NCBI GenBank assembly: GCA_945878745.1
Contig: CAMDVY010000114.1
Location: 1 to 8,319, forward strand
Source: Klebsiella pneumoniae
GTDB lineage: Bacteria; Pseudomonadota; Gammaproteobacteria; Pseudomonadales; Azotimanducaceae
Length of the DNA: 8,319 bases
Direction: 5' to 3'
The translations under genes and the position numbers were made by a program. Position 1 is the stretch's first letter. Every line of letters begins with the position of its first letter. Shown in pieces: positions 1-6,955 of the stretch. The notes below the pieces were generated by a model. The model was not told the DNA's origin. It did not search any database and was given only the letters and a program-made list of their open reading frames with translations.

Positions 1-182
1 CAAACGGTCACCGGCTCGAGTTTGCGGTCAACAAGGGCTCCATGGAGGACATGCGTCGGCTGAAGGATGTGGCTGATGAGATGCTGGAAGAATGGTCGAG
101 AACCCGGGTGGCGCCACGTCACGCGGCGTGGTTGCACGAAAAGATCGCCGCACGACGCTTGGCATCGGACGATCAGGCCTGA
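1..182 (+). CDS. C-terminal fragment of an unidentified protein (5' end outside window)
   Basis: An open frame enters from the left edge (first full codon at position 3) and runs 59 codons to a TGA at 180-182. The peptide begins NGHRLEFAVNKGSMEDMRRL and ends with a basic, helical-looking tail rich in Arg, Lys, Glu and Ala. The pattern of a short strand (LEFAV) followed by a long amphipathic helix ending in EEW suggests the last strand and helix of a larger alpha/beta fold. The order 'NG-x-L-x-F then L-x-D-x-A-x-x-x-L' faintly recalls the C-terminus of wax-ester synthase/acyltransferases, but I would not name it on that. The frame is supported by its charged, protein-like composition; the other two forward frames stop within about 75 bases. 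Its end overlaps the convergent SulP gene by 10 bp. Confidence 0.6.
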   Translation, partial: NGHRLEFAVNKGSMEDMRRLKDVADEMLEEWSRTRVAPRHAAWLHEKIAARRLASDDQA

Positions 183-1854
183 GGCGCACCTTCCAGTTCC
201 GGCGACGATCCGGCGCCATCGGACCGGCCGGCAACGAGCGCTTCTTTCAGGTTCTGGCAGTATCGCCCTGACCCGCGACTCTCGATCACCCCGGCTCGAC
301 GCAGCTTTCGATAAACCCGTGTGTTGGCTTCACACAGCACGACACTCGAGCCGCGCTTTTCCAGTGTGCCGATCACTTCGGCAAGGGCATTGATGCCGGT
401 GATGTCCATGAACGGAACGTGGCGCAGCCGCAGAATCAATCGTGCCGGCACCGCCGCCGTTGTCAGCAGCGCACGCTCCAGGTTTTCGACTGCTGCAAAA
501 AACATCGGACCTTCGATGTCGTATGCCACAACGTCGTCCGGCAGTTTGTTGAGACCAAGCCGGCGCAGGTCGTTCTGCAGATCATCATCGTCAACCGGCG
601 CAATCTCGACGGTTTCTGCCATCCGGCTCATGAAGTGCAGCATCGCCAGAATCACCCCGACGTTGACTGCCACCACCAGATCTGCAAAGACCGTCAGCAG
701 AAAGGTGATGAGCAGGATCGCTTTGTCGGCGTTGGGTGCCTTGCGCAGGATGAACACGCAGTGTTTGAGATCACTCATGTTCCAGGCCACCACAAACAGG
801 ATCGCGGCGAGCACGGCAAGCGGAATACTGGACGCGAGGGGTGCGAGGAAAAGCAACACCGCCACCAGCGTCAGCATGTGCACCAGCCCCGCAATTGGAC
901 TCGTTGCGCCGTTGCGAATATTGGTTGCAGTTCGGGCAATGGCGCCGGTCGCTGCAAACCCGCCGAACAGTGGCGCTGCAATGTTGGCGATACCCTGTCC
1001 CATCAGTTCCTGATTCGAATCGTGGCGGGTGCCGGCCATGCCATCGGCAACGACGGCAGACAACAGGGACTCGATCGCACCCAGCATGGCTATCGTGAAC
1101 GCCGGTCCGATCAACATGATCATGTGGGGCACCGAGAGGTCAGGTAGTGCAAAGGTGGGCAGTCCCGCGGGTATTGCACCAAAGGTACTGCCAATCGTGG
1201 CAACGCCGGACAGGTGCAGCATCGCTTGCAGTACCGTGACCAGCACCATGGCTACCAGCGGCCCGGGAATACGCTGTAACCCCTTGATGCGCGGCGTAAA
1301 AATGACCAAAACAAGCCCAAGCATCGCCAGCAGCAACGTATTGATGTTGAGTTGGGGCAATGACTGAAGCAGATGCCAGAGTTTCTCGTGGAAGTGCGTG
1401 CCCGAAATCGCCGGCAGACCGAGGAAGTCGCGCCATTGACCCACCAATTGATCACGCCGATTCCCGCCGTGAAGCCGGCAATCACCGGCTGCGGAATGAA
1501 CTTGATGACCCGCCCCATGCGGGCGAGCCCCATCAACAGCAGGATGACGCCGGCCATGATCGTCGCTACCTGCAAGCCGGCTATTCCGTATTGGGCCGTG
1601 ATTCCTGCCAGTATCACGATGAAGGCACCGGTCGGACCGGAAATCTGTACGCGGGTGCCACCGAGTACCGTTGTCAAACCGCCAGCGATGATCGCGGTGT
1701 ACAGACCCTGCTCAGGACGCACGCCTGACGCAATTGCAAATGCCCTCGCCAAGGGTAACGCAACCACACCAACGATGACACCAGCAACGATGTTCGGTAG
1801 CCATTGAGATCGAGAGAGCAAACCGGCCTTGTGAGCTTCGAGCAATGCGATCAT
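173..1854 (-). CDS. SulP family anion permease with C-terminal STAS domain, interrupted by a frameshift
   Basis: SulP permeases are inner-membrane transporters or symporters for anions such as sulfate, bicarbonate or dicarboxylates; the substrate cannot be told from this sequence. The first part (1854 down to about 1445) starts MIALLEAHKAGLLS and carries the family N-terminus: VALPLARAFAIASGV at about residues 31-45, PEQGLYTAIIAG, and GGTRVQISGPTGAF at about 65-78. It then reads VIAGFTAGIGVI at about 124-135. The second part continues in another frame as VGQWRDFLGLP and holds the hallmark E-S-L-L-S-A-V-V-A-D, RHDSNQELMGQGIANI and TGAIARTATNIR segments. A hydrophobic core and a STAS domain of about 130 residues follow, with the typical D-I-T-G loop (about residue 484 of the restored protein). 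Restoring one base near 1443-1446 gives about 560 residues, normal for the family. The ATG at 1852-1854 fits the family N-terminus but has no strong Shine-Dalgarno. The break is either a real inactivating mutation or a sequencing/assembly error. The hydratase gene lies upstream on the same strand. Confidence 0.9.
1441..1447 (-). other. Frameshift point within the SulP gene
   Basis: Read on the minus strand, the family sequence follows one frame through GFTAGIGVI-N-W and then resumes one frame over at VGQWRDFLGLP. The junction is the G-rich stretch aattggtgggtcaa. Adding one G here (tgg then gtg ggt) joins the two halves without any lost or extra residues. That points to a missing single base rather than a larger rearrangement. 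Beyond this point the original frame runs on to 1252 as low-complexity Arg/Ser/Cys-rich nonsense, which supports the shift. Confidence 0.85.
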
Positions 1855-1893
1855 GGGTTCGAAAGGACTGAGCGATGTTCAACCAATCATAGA

Positions 1894-1917
1894 CCCAACC
1901 GCCAACCGCCAACTGCC
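1894..1917. repeat. Short tandem 7-bp repeat upstream of the SulP gene
   Basis: The plus strand reads cccaacc-gccaacc-gccaact-gcc, which is three near-identical 7-bp units of gccaacc plus a partial fourth. It sits in the 76-bp gap between the hydratase stop and the SulP start. It could be a binding site or just slippage. Nothing else is recognised in this gap; there is no convincing hairpin-plus-T-run terminator. Confidence 0.5.
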
Positions 1918-1930
1918 ATTTCGCGATTTC

Positions 1931-2788
1931 TCACTCGAAGGAGAGGAATCCACCATCGATCGCCGGCGACCCGTCTGCACCGAGCAGATTGAAGTGTATG
2001 GTTGAACCGTGGACTTCGAAGTGCAGTTGCAGAATCGACGGCATCAGCACCATGGCTCGAAAACGTCCACCCAGCCTGCGCACGCGTCTCGCATCGCCAC
2101 CCAGCACCAGATCAACAAGCCGGCTCACGGCCAGGGCGAGAGTTGCCGTGCCGTGCAGGATGATGTCGGGCAGTCCTGCCGCCAGCGCCACTGCACGATC
2201 GCTGTGAATCGGATTGAAGATGCGCGCCGTCTCCGTGTAGACATTGGCTGCGCCGGCGGCAATGGCGATGGACGTGATCGTGGGTGATTTCAACTCCGCC
2301 AGGCTCGGCACTTCCGGAGCCATTTCGATGGATCTCGCTTCGCCGGTGATGCCTACCCCACGGCTGATACTGGTCTGATACGTGCGGCAAACCAGTGCAC
2401 CGGACCTGGCATCGATGGTATCCAGCCGTGTCATCTGCCACGCACCTGGTCGAATCGCGTCCAGCCCGATGACTGTGGCCGAGGTCGTGAGTTCATCACC
2501 GGCCTGGATCGGCCGATAAATGTGCAGATCATGGGCAGCATGCACCCCACGGGCCGCTTCCGCACGAGACACATTTTCGTAGCCCTTGAGTTCGCGACTG
2601 GTCAGGAGGACGGGCCACTCCAGGCACACCGGAAAGATCGGATGCGCAATCACCGTACCCGCTGCCGTATCCAGGTAACGTGGATTGAGATCACCGATCC
2701 CTGCGGCATAAGCCATCAGCCATCGTGCATCTACCGCGTGGGTAAAAGAACGCGTGGTCTGGCCGAGCATCGCGGCGTCTAGCGGCAT
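1931..2788 (-). CDS. Double-hotdog MaoC-like hydratase/dehydratase
   Basis: This is a 285-residue protein of the MaoC/enoyl-CoA hydratase 2 superfamily, whose members add water to or remove it from acyl-CoA (or acyl-ACP) intermediates in the cytoplasm. The N-terminal hotdog (about residues 10-145) contains YAAGIGDLNPRYLD (27-40), then AHPIFPVCLEWPV and HDLHIYRPIQAGDELT. The C-terminal hotdog (about 170-285) contains ARIFNPIHSDRAVALAAG (188-205) and ILHGTATLALA (210-220). The canonical hydratase-2 motif is G-D-x-N-P-[LIV]-H. Here the N-half keeps Asp33 and Asn35 but has Tyr38 in the His position; the C-half keeps Asn192 and His195 but has Ile190 in the Asp position. The start at 2788 is chosen because GGGGAG stands 7 bases before it. 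An in-frame ATG at 2812 would add eight residues but lacks a ribosome site. The substrate is unknown. A place in chain shortening of the ketone-derived products of the nearby monooxygenase is only an inference. Confidence 0.85.
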   Translation of the reverse strand: MPLDAAMLGQTTRSFTHAVDARWLMAYAAGIGDLNPRYLDTAAGTVIAHPIFPVCLEWPVLLTSRELKGYENVSRAEAARGVHAAHDLHIYRPIQAGDELTTSATVIGLDAIRPGAWQMTRLDTIDARSGALVCRTYQTSISRGVGITGEARSIEMAPEVPSLAELKSPTITSIAIAAGAANVYTETARIFNPIHSDRAVALAAGLPDIILHGTATLALAVSRLVDLVLGGDARRVRRLGGRFRAMVLMPSILQLHFEVHGSTIHFNLLGADGSPAIDGGFLSFE

Positions 2789-2795
2789 GAAGCTT

Positions 2796-2801
2796 CTCCC
2801 C
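2796..2801 (-). promoter_or_regulatory. Ribosome binding site fixing the hydratase start
   Basis: On the minus strand GGGGAG lies 7 bases before the ATG at 2788-2786. The upstream in-frame ATG at 2812-2810 has no purine-rich element in the right place, so the shorter protein is preferred. Confidence 0.6.
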
Positions 2802-2880
2802 TGTCGAAACATCGAGAATAAGCTGCTGTCGGATCAAGGTCGAGTCGGGACAAGGATTGGCAGTTCATGTCAGGCCACAA

Positions 2881-2908
2881 TTGCGTTCGCTTTGACAATG
2901 CATAAAAT
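2881..2908 (+). promoter_or_regulatory. Candidate sigma-70 promoter for yegD
   Basis: TTGCGT (2881-2886) is followed after 16 bases by TAAAAT (2903-2908), which matches the -10 consensus at five of six positions; the -35 is weak. Transcription would begin near 2915, leaving a leader of only about 25 bases before the ATG at 2939. The -10 lies inside a small perfect inverted repeat, gcat-aaa-atgc (2900-2910). The rest of the 150-bp divergent region shows no clear promoter for the leftward hydratase gene. Confidence 0.35.
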
Positions 2909-2938
2909 GCCCGGCCCTTCGCGGCACCGATAGCCATC

Positions 2939-4246
2939 ATGTACGCAGGTCTCGACTACGGCACTTCCAACTGCGCAATTGGCATTGATGTCGCGGAGCA
3001 GATACAGCTGATCCCCCTCGAAAACGGTCGGCCACTCATGCCGTCCACGTTATACGCGCCGAGCCAGGCGCTGCTGACTCAACTCGCCACCCAATTCAAG
3101 AATCACAAGCCTTTTTCTTTCGCGGAATTCAGCTTTGGCAGCGCCGCGACGGCGGCCTACCTGCACGATCCGACTACGGGTTTTTATGTCAAAAGTCCGA
3201 AGAGCTTTCTTGGTGCCCGCGGCATTTCACCGGAGGTCCAGCATCGCTTCACTGTCATCGTCACCGGCATGATGCAGCACATCTTCAATGCCCTGAAAAC
3301 GCACACGGAAAGGGTGCACACGGGAAAATCAGTCGACCACGTGGTCATTGGTCGGCCGGTCAACTTTCAGGGTGCGGGTGGCGACGCAGACAACCGCAGG
3401 GCACTCGCTATCCTCACCGGCGCCGCCAAAGCCTGCGGGGTGCGGGATGTTGCCTTCCTGTTCGAACCCATGGCCGCAGCACTCGAGCTGGAAGCACGAC
3501 AGACGACCGAAGCGACGGTACTGGTCGTGGATATCGGAGGTGGAACGACCGACTGCTCCTTCATCCGCATCGGTCCGTCCAGACGCGCCCGCCTTGACCG
3601 AAGCGAGGACATTCTCGGACATTCCGGCGAACGCATCGGTGGCAACGACTATGACCAGCTCCTCGCCTTTCACGGTCTGATGCCTGCCTTGGGGTTAGGT
3701 AGCAAACGAGCCAACGGACTACCGCTGCCAAACCACCTCTTCATGGATGCAGTGTCCATCAACGACGTCAACGCACAACAACGGTTTTACTCTGCCGCCC
3801 TGCGCGAGCAGATGCATCGCTACAGCCTGGAGATGGCGCCCGGCCATTCGTGTACACGCTTGTTGAACCTTCGGGACAGCCGCAACAGCTATCGATTTGT
3901 CGCGGCGTCAGAAAACGCCAAGATCCGCCTGAGTGAAACCAGCGCAGTTGAGGTCGACCTCGGCTTTGTAGAAACAGGGCTGTCTGTGGGGCTGACCGAA
4001 CCACAACTCGCTTCTGCATCGGAGAAACTGTCGCTGCATCTGCGGTCGCTGCTGGACGAGGTACTGGCCCAGGGGTCGACGCAGCCTGACCTCGTTTATC
4101 TCACCGGTGGTATGGCTCGTTCGCCCCTGGCCCGTGCCTGCGTGCAGGCAGCACTGCCGGAAGTGCCACTGGTGGACAGCGACCACTTCCTGAGTGTAAC
4201 CGAAAGACTGACGATCTGGTCGAGACGCCTGTTCGGGCTTACCTGA
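2939..4246 (+). CDS. yegD: YegD-like Hsp70-family ATPase (nucleotide-binding domain only)
   Basis: This is a 435-residue cytoplasmic actin/Hsp70-fold ATPase resembling E. coli YegD, an Hsp70 relative that lacks the DnaK substrate-binding domain and has no settled role. The N-terminus MYAGLDYGTSNCAIGID has the phosphate-1 D-x-G-T loop (Asp6-Thr9). The YegD-type V-I-G-R-P-V-N-F segment lies at 136-143 and the F-E-P-M-A-A-A segment at 175-181. The phosphate-2 loop D-I-G-G-G-T-T-D is at 198-205 and the adenosine-binding T-G-G-M-A-R-S-P is at 389-396. The length matches an isolated nucleotide-binding domain (DnaK is about 640 residues). The ATG at 2939 is supported by homology at the extreme N-terminus, although no good Shine-Dalgarno precedes it. 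It is the only complete plus-strand gene, transcribed divergently from the hydratase gene, and its TGA overlaps the end of the convergent monooxygenase gene by 8 bp. No J-domain or nucleotide-exchange partner is adjacent. Confidence 0.9.
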   Translation: MYAGLDYGTSNCAIGIDVAEQIQLIPLENGRPLMPSTLYAPSQALLTQLATQFKNHKPFSFAEFSFGSAATAAYLHDPTTGFYVKSPKSFLGARGISPEVQHRFTVIVTGMMQHIFNALKTHTERVHTGKSVDHVVIGRPVNFQGAGGDADNRRALAILTGAAKACGVRDVAFLFEPMAAALELEARQTTEATVLVVDIGGGTTDCSFIRIGPSRRARLDRSEDILGHSGERIGGNDYDQLLAFHGLMPALGLGSKRANGLPLPNHLFMDAVSINDVNAQQRFYSAALREQMHRYSLEMAPGHSCTRLLNLRDSRNSYRFVAASENAKIRLSETSAVEVDLGFVETGLSVGLTEPQLASASEKLSLHLRSLLDEVLAQGSTQPDLVYLTGGMARSPLARACVQAALPEVPLVDSDHFLSVTERLTIWSRRLFGLT

Positions 4247-5951
4247 GCAGGAAATTTCGTTCCATGGCGGCTCGCACTTCGCCCTGGTGCTCAAAGTAGC
4301 GCCGGAATCCACCGTTGTAGTTCCCATCCTGCCGGCGGTTCGATTCCCCTTCAAAGTTGTAGTAACCCGGCGTGCACTCCTGGTTTCGTGACGTCTTGCC
4401 GCGGTGCTGGATGACTTCATCCACCCACCACTGCTCGGCTTCGACAGTCGGTTCGATGCTGTGCAATCCTCGCTTGCGAACGCCATCGATGCAGGCAGCA
4501 ATGTGATCACCCTGCGTCTGCAGCATGTCCGTCAGATTGAACTGGAACGATGCCTGGTAACCACCCATGATGAACAGGTTCGGATACCCTTCCGTGTGTA
4601 TGCCTAACAGTGTACGAACCCCGTCGGCGTACTTGTCATCAAGTGTCCGCCGATCACGACCGATGATGGTGTTGTAGATGCCAGTTTTTTGTACTTCAAA
4701 ACCGGTGGCGTAGATCAGCAGGTCAACGGGATAAACCTTGCCCTCGAACACCGGTCCCTCGGCACGGATTTCTGTGATGCCCTTGCCATGGGTATCAACC
4801 AGATGCACGGAAGGGAGGTTGTAACTCGGCAGGTATTCGTTGTGAAAACACGGCCGCTTGCACATGAACATGTACCACGGCTTCAGCGACTCGGCAGTCG
4901 CTGGATCCTTCACGATCTCGTCGATCCGCTTGTGAATGCGCATCATATAGTCGATGTTGGCATTTTCCTGCTGGCGCACTTTGTCTTCCGGCGTCAGCGC
5001 ATCAAGCCTTGCCTGCTCCTGCGGATTGCGTTCGAACGCGGCCAGCACCTTGGCACGTCGTTTGGACTGCCAGCCCGGTTGCAGCTTGCGCGCCCAGTTG
5101 GGATCGGTGGGCCAATCGTCGCGAACATCGATGGAAGACGGGGTACGCTGAAACACATAAAGCGCTTTTGCAGTCTTGGCAACTTCCGGAACGATCTGCA
5201 CGGCACTGGCGCCCGTGCCGATGATGCCAACGGTCTTGCTACGCAGTTTTTCCAGCTTTTCGCCGGTCCAGCCATAGTCCCAGCGTGACGTGTGAAAGGA
5301 GTGCCCGGTGTAGGTCTCCATACCACTGATCTTTGACAGCTTCGGTTTCGAGAGGGTGCCATTGGCGCAGATCACGAACCGTGCCCGCATGTGATCACCA
5401 CGATCGGTGCGCACATGCCACTGCTGTTCGGCATCGTTCCAACGGGTTTCGGTGACCGTCGTATGGAAACAAGCCAGTGAATACAGATCGTATTTCTTGG
5501 CGATGGCCTGGCAATGCTGGAAGATTTCAGGTCCGCGCGAATAGTGATTCACCGGCACGTAGTCAAGCTCGTCAAGCAACGGCAGGTAGTCATAACCCAC
5601 CACATCACACGCAACCCCGGGATAACGATTCCAGTACCAGGTACCGCCGACGTCAGCACCACGTTCGACGATACGGATACTCTCCACACCAATTTCCCGC
5701 AGACGCGCTGAAGTCAACAACGCAGAAAAACCGCCGCCGATGAACAGCACCTCAACAAAGTCGTTCAAGGATTCACGAGGCGGATTGGACTGCGCAAATG
5801 GATCGACGGCATACCGGGCCAGTTCGCCCGACAGATCGGAGGTGTACTGCGCCGTGCCATCCGGCCGATACGCCAGACGCAGGTCCCGCTCTTCGGCAAA
5901 CCGCTTCTTGATATCGTCATAGTAATTTTGTGGACGTGGTGTGCGCGCCAT
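4239..5951 (-). CDS. FAD/NADPH-dependent Baeyer-Villiger-type flavoprotein monooxygenase
   Basis: This is a 570-residue class B flavoprotein monooxygenase. The family uses FAD, NADPH and O2 to convert ketones to esters or lactones, or to oxidise heteroatoms, in the cytoplasm. An N-terminal extension of about 65 residues (YYDDIKKRFAEERDLR at 10-25) precedes the FAD Rossmann loop G-G-G-F-S-A (72-77), which has Ala in place of the last Gly. Then come GGTWYWNRYPGVACDV (102-117), the Baeyer-Villiger fingerprint Y-x-G-x-x-x-H-x-x-x-W-D (214-225, with Tyr for the usual Phe), and the NADPH Rossmann loop G-T-G-A-S-A (245-250). K-R-P (365-367) probably holds the arginine that stabilises the flavin peroxide, and Y-A-T-G-F lies at 414-418. 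GGAGAG stands 6 bases before the ATG. It is the last gene of the MFS-reductase-monooxygenase unit, 20 bp after the reductase. The substrate is unknown; steroid, terpenoid or macrocyclic ketones are possible. Alternative annotations would be phenylacetone- or cyclohexanone-monooxygenase-like. Confidence 0.92.
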   Translation of the reverse strand: MARTPRPQNYYDDIKKRFAEERDLRLAYRPDGTAQYTSDLSGELARYAVDPFAQSNPPRESLNDFVEVLFIGGGFSALLTSARLREIGVESIRIVERGADVGGTWYWNRYPGVACDVVGYDYLPLLDELDYVPVNHYSRGPEIFQHCQAIAKKYDLYSLACFHTTVTETRWNDAEQQWHVRTDRGDHMRARFVICANGTLSKPKLSKISGMETYTGHSFHTSRWDYGWTGEKLEKLRSKTVGIIGTGASAVQIVPEVAKTAKALYVFQRTPSSIDVRDDWPTDPNWARKLQPGWQSKRRAKVLAAFERNPQEQARLDALTPEDKVRQQENANIDYMMRIHKRIDEIVKDPATAESLKPWYMFMCKRPCFHNEYLPSYNLPSVHLVDTHGKGITEIRAEGPVFEGKVYPVDLLIYATGFEVQKTGIYNTIIGRDRRTLDDKYADGVRTLLGIHTEGYPNLFIMGGYQASFQFNLTDMLQTQGDHIAACIDGVRKRGLHSIEPTVEAEQWWVDEVIQHRGKTSRNQECTPGYYNFEGESNRRQDGNYNGGFRRYFEHQGEVRAAMERNFLLR

Positions 5952-5957
5952 AACTGA

Positions 5958-5963
5958 CTCTCC
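5958..5963 (-). promoter_or_regulatory. Ribosome binding site of the monooxygenase gene
   Basis: GGAGAG on the minus strand lies 6 bases before the ATG at 5951-5949, in the 20-bp gap after the reductase stop. It supports the chosen start, and with it the whole N-terminal extension. Confidence 0.6.
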
Positions 5964-5971
5964 GGCTAAAT

Positions 5972-6955
5972 CTAAATCGTGCCCTTCACAATAACCTTGC
6001 CGACCGCCTCGTTGGTCCCCACCCGGTCAATCGCCTGCGGAACTTCCGCGAACGAAAACACCCTGTCGATGGGGGTGCGAATCTGCCCTGCCTCCGCCAT
6101 CTGGCATAACGTCTCGTGCTGCGCCCGGGTCTCCGCCCGCGATCGAGCCCCTGGAAACGCGCCAACCAGCGAATAACTCCTCAACACTGCATTGAGCGGG
6201 TCAACCTTGGCCCAGGTCCCACTGGAATAGCCGATCAGGATCACGCGACCGTGGCGGGCAATGCACTTTATGGCCTGATCGTAAGCGCTGCCACCGACCG
6301 GATCAAAAATCATGTCGACGCCTTTGCGTCCAATGATCTGTTGCACCGCATCATGGATCGCGATATTGCGATAGTTGACCACGTGATCGGCGCCGAGAGA
6401 CTTGCAGAACGCGACCTTTTCTTCGGAACTGACCGTCGCGATCACGGTCGCGCCGACTGCTTTGCCAAGCTGAATCGCGGCCGAGCCGGAACTGCCAGCT
6501 CCACCCAGGACCAGCAGGGTTTCGCCAGCCTTCAACTGTCCTCGCTGAACCACCCCCACATAGCCCGTATGAAAAGGCACCCAGAATCCTGCCGACGCTT
6601 CTGCCGACATGCCGATCGGGCGGCGCAGTGTTGCCGCGTCATGCACCTGACAGTACTCGGCAAATCCGCCCATGCCCTCGGCGAAACGGGTTGAACTGAT
6701 CAGCTTGTCGCCGACTTTCGCCGCGCAGCCAGGTCCAACCCGGGTGACGACACCGGCAATTTCCTGGCCTGGCGTCACCGGTGGTTTGCTGACCGCAGGA
6801 TAATTGCCACGCACCATGAGGACATCAGGCAAGCCAACACCGGTCGCCTCTACCCGCAATTCGACGATGCCCTCACCCGGAGCATCCAGTTCCCGATCAC
6901 GCAGGGACAGCACATCCGTGGCTTCGCCAAATCGATCTGCCTGCCAGTATTTCAT
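5972..6955 (-). CDS. Zinc-independent MDR-family reductase (NADPH:quinone oxidoreductase-like)
   Basis: This is a 327-residue medium-chain dehydrogenase/reductase of the quinone-oxidoreductase branch, a cytoplasmic NAD(P)H-dependent enzyme acting on quinones, enones or enoyl compounds. The GroES-like N-terminal domain includes GVGLPDVLMVRGNYP (39-53) and PVTPGQEIAGVV (59-70). The Cys and Glu ligands of catalytic zinc in alcohol dehydrogenases are absent. The Rossmann domain has L-G-G-A-G-S-S-G-S-A-A-I-Q-L-G-K (150-165), with the G-x-x-G-x-x-G cofactor loop at 151-157 where quinone reductases usually have a Gly-Gly-Val core. F-D-P-V-G-G follows further on. The C-terminus E-A-V-G-K-V-I-V-K is typical. 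GAGAGGT sits 5 bases before the ATG, inside the end of the transporter gene. That ATG overlaps the transporter stop as ATGA, so the two are probably translationally coupled. Together with the monooxygenase it suggests ketone or enone metabolism, though the exact substrate is not visible. Confidence 0.9.
   Translation of the reverse strand: MKYWQADRFGEATDVLSLRDRELDAPGEGIVELRVEATGVGLPDVLMVRGNYPAVSKPPVTPGQEIAGVVTRVGPGCAAKVGDKLISSTRFAEGMGGFAEYCQVHDAATLRRPIGMSAEASAGFWVPFHTGYVGVVQRGQLKAGETLLVLGGAGSSGSAAIQLGKAVGATVIATVSSEEKVAFCKSLGADHVVNYRNIAIHDAVQQIIGRKGVDMIFDPVGGSAYDQAIKCIARHGRVILIGYSSGTWAKVDPLNAVLRSYSLVGAFPGARSRAETRAQHETLCQMAEAGQIRTPIDRVFSFAEVPQAIDRVGTNEAVGKVIVKGTI

Noticed and set aside
419..1147. 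Long plus-strand open frame of about 240 codons inside the SulP gene
   Set aside because: It is antisense to strongly conserved SulP sequence and its product is rich in His, Arg, Gln and Cys with no fold-like pattern. It is a shadow of codon bias.
1445..1447. Internal TTG start making the second SulP part a separate protein
   Set aside because: It would begin in the middle of the transport domain, and the residues before it are provided by the other frame with exact continuity, so a broken single gene is more likely.
1441..1453. Programmed ribosomal frameshifting in the SulP gene
   Set aside because: The junction has no X-XXY-YYZ slippery heptamer and no known frameshift use in SulP genes; a simple missing base explains it.
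2813..2838. Weak leftward promoter (TCGACC, 17 bases, TATTCT on the minus strand) for the hydratase gene
   Set aside because: Both hexamers match at only four of six positions, which is expected by chance in a region of this size.
2892..2897. Perfect TTGACA hexamer upstream of yegD
   Set aside because: No -10-like sequence stands 16-19 bases downstream; the region there is GC-rich (around 2914-2921).
4225..4255. Possible terminator between yegD and the monooxygenase gene
   Set aside because: Only a four-base cctg/cagg stem with a long loop is present and no T-run; the region is also coding on both strands.
3908..4510. Minus-strand open frame of 200 codons bridging the yegD and monooxygenase ends
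   Set aside because: It overlaps both well-supported genes and its composition (Ser, Arg, Thr, Gln rich) is not protein-like; no ribosome site was seen.
4689..5288. Plus-strand open frame of about 200 codons inside the monooxygenase gene
   Set aside because: It is antisense to the conserved flavoprotein sequence, has no recognisable motif, and lies wholly within the real gene.
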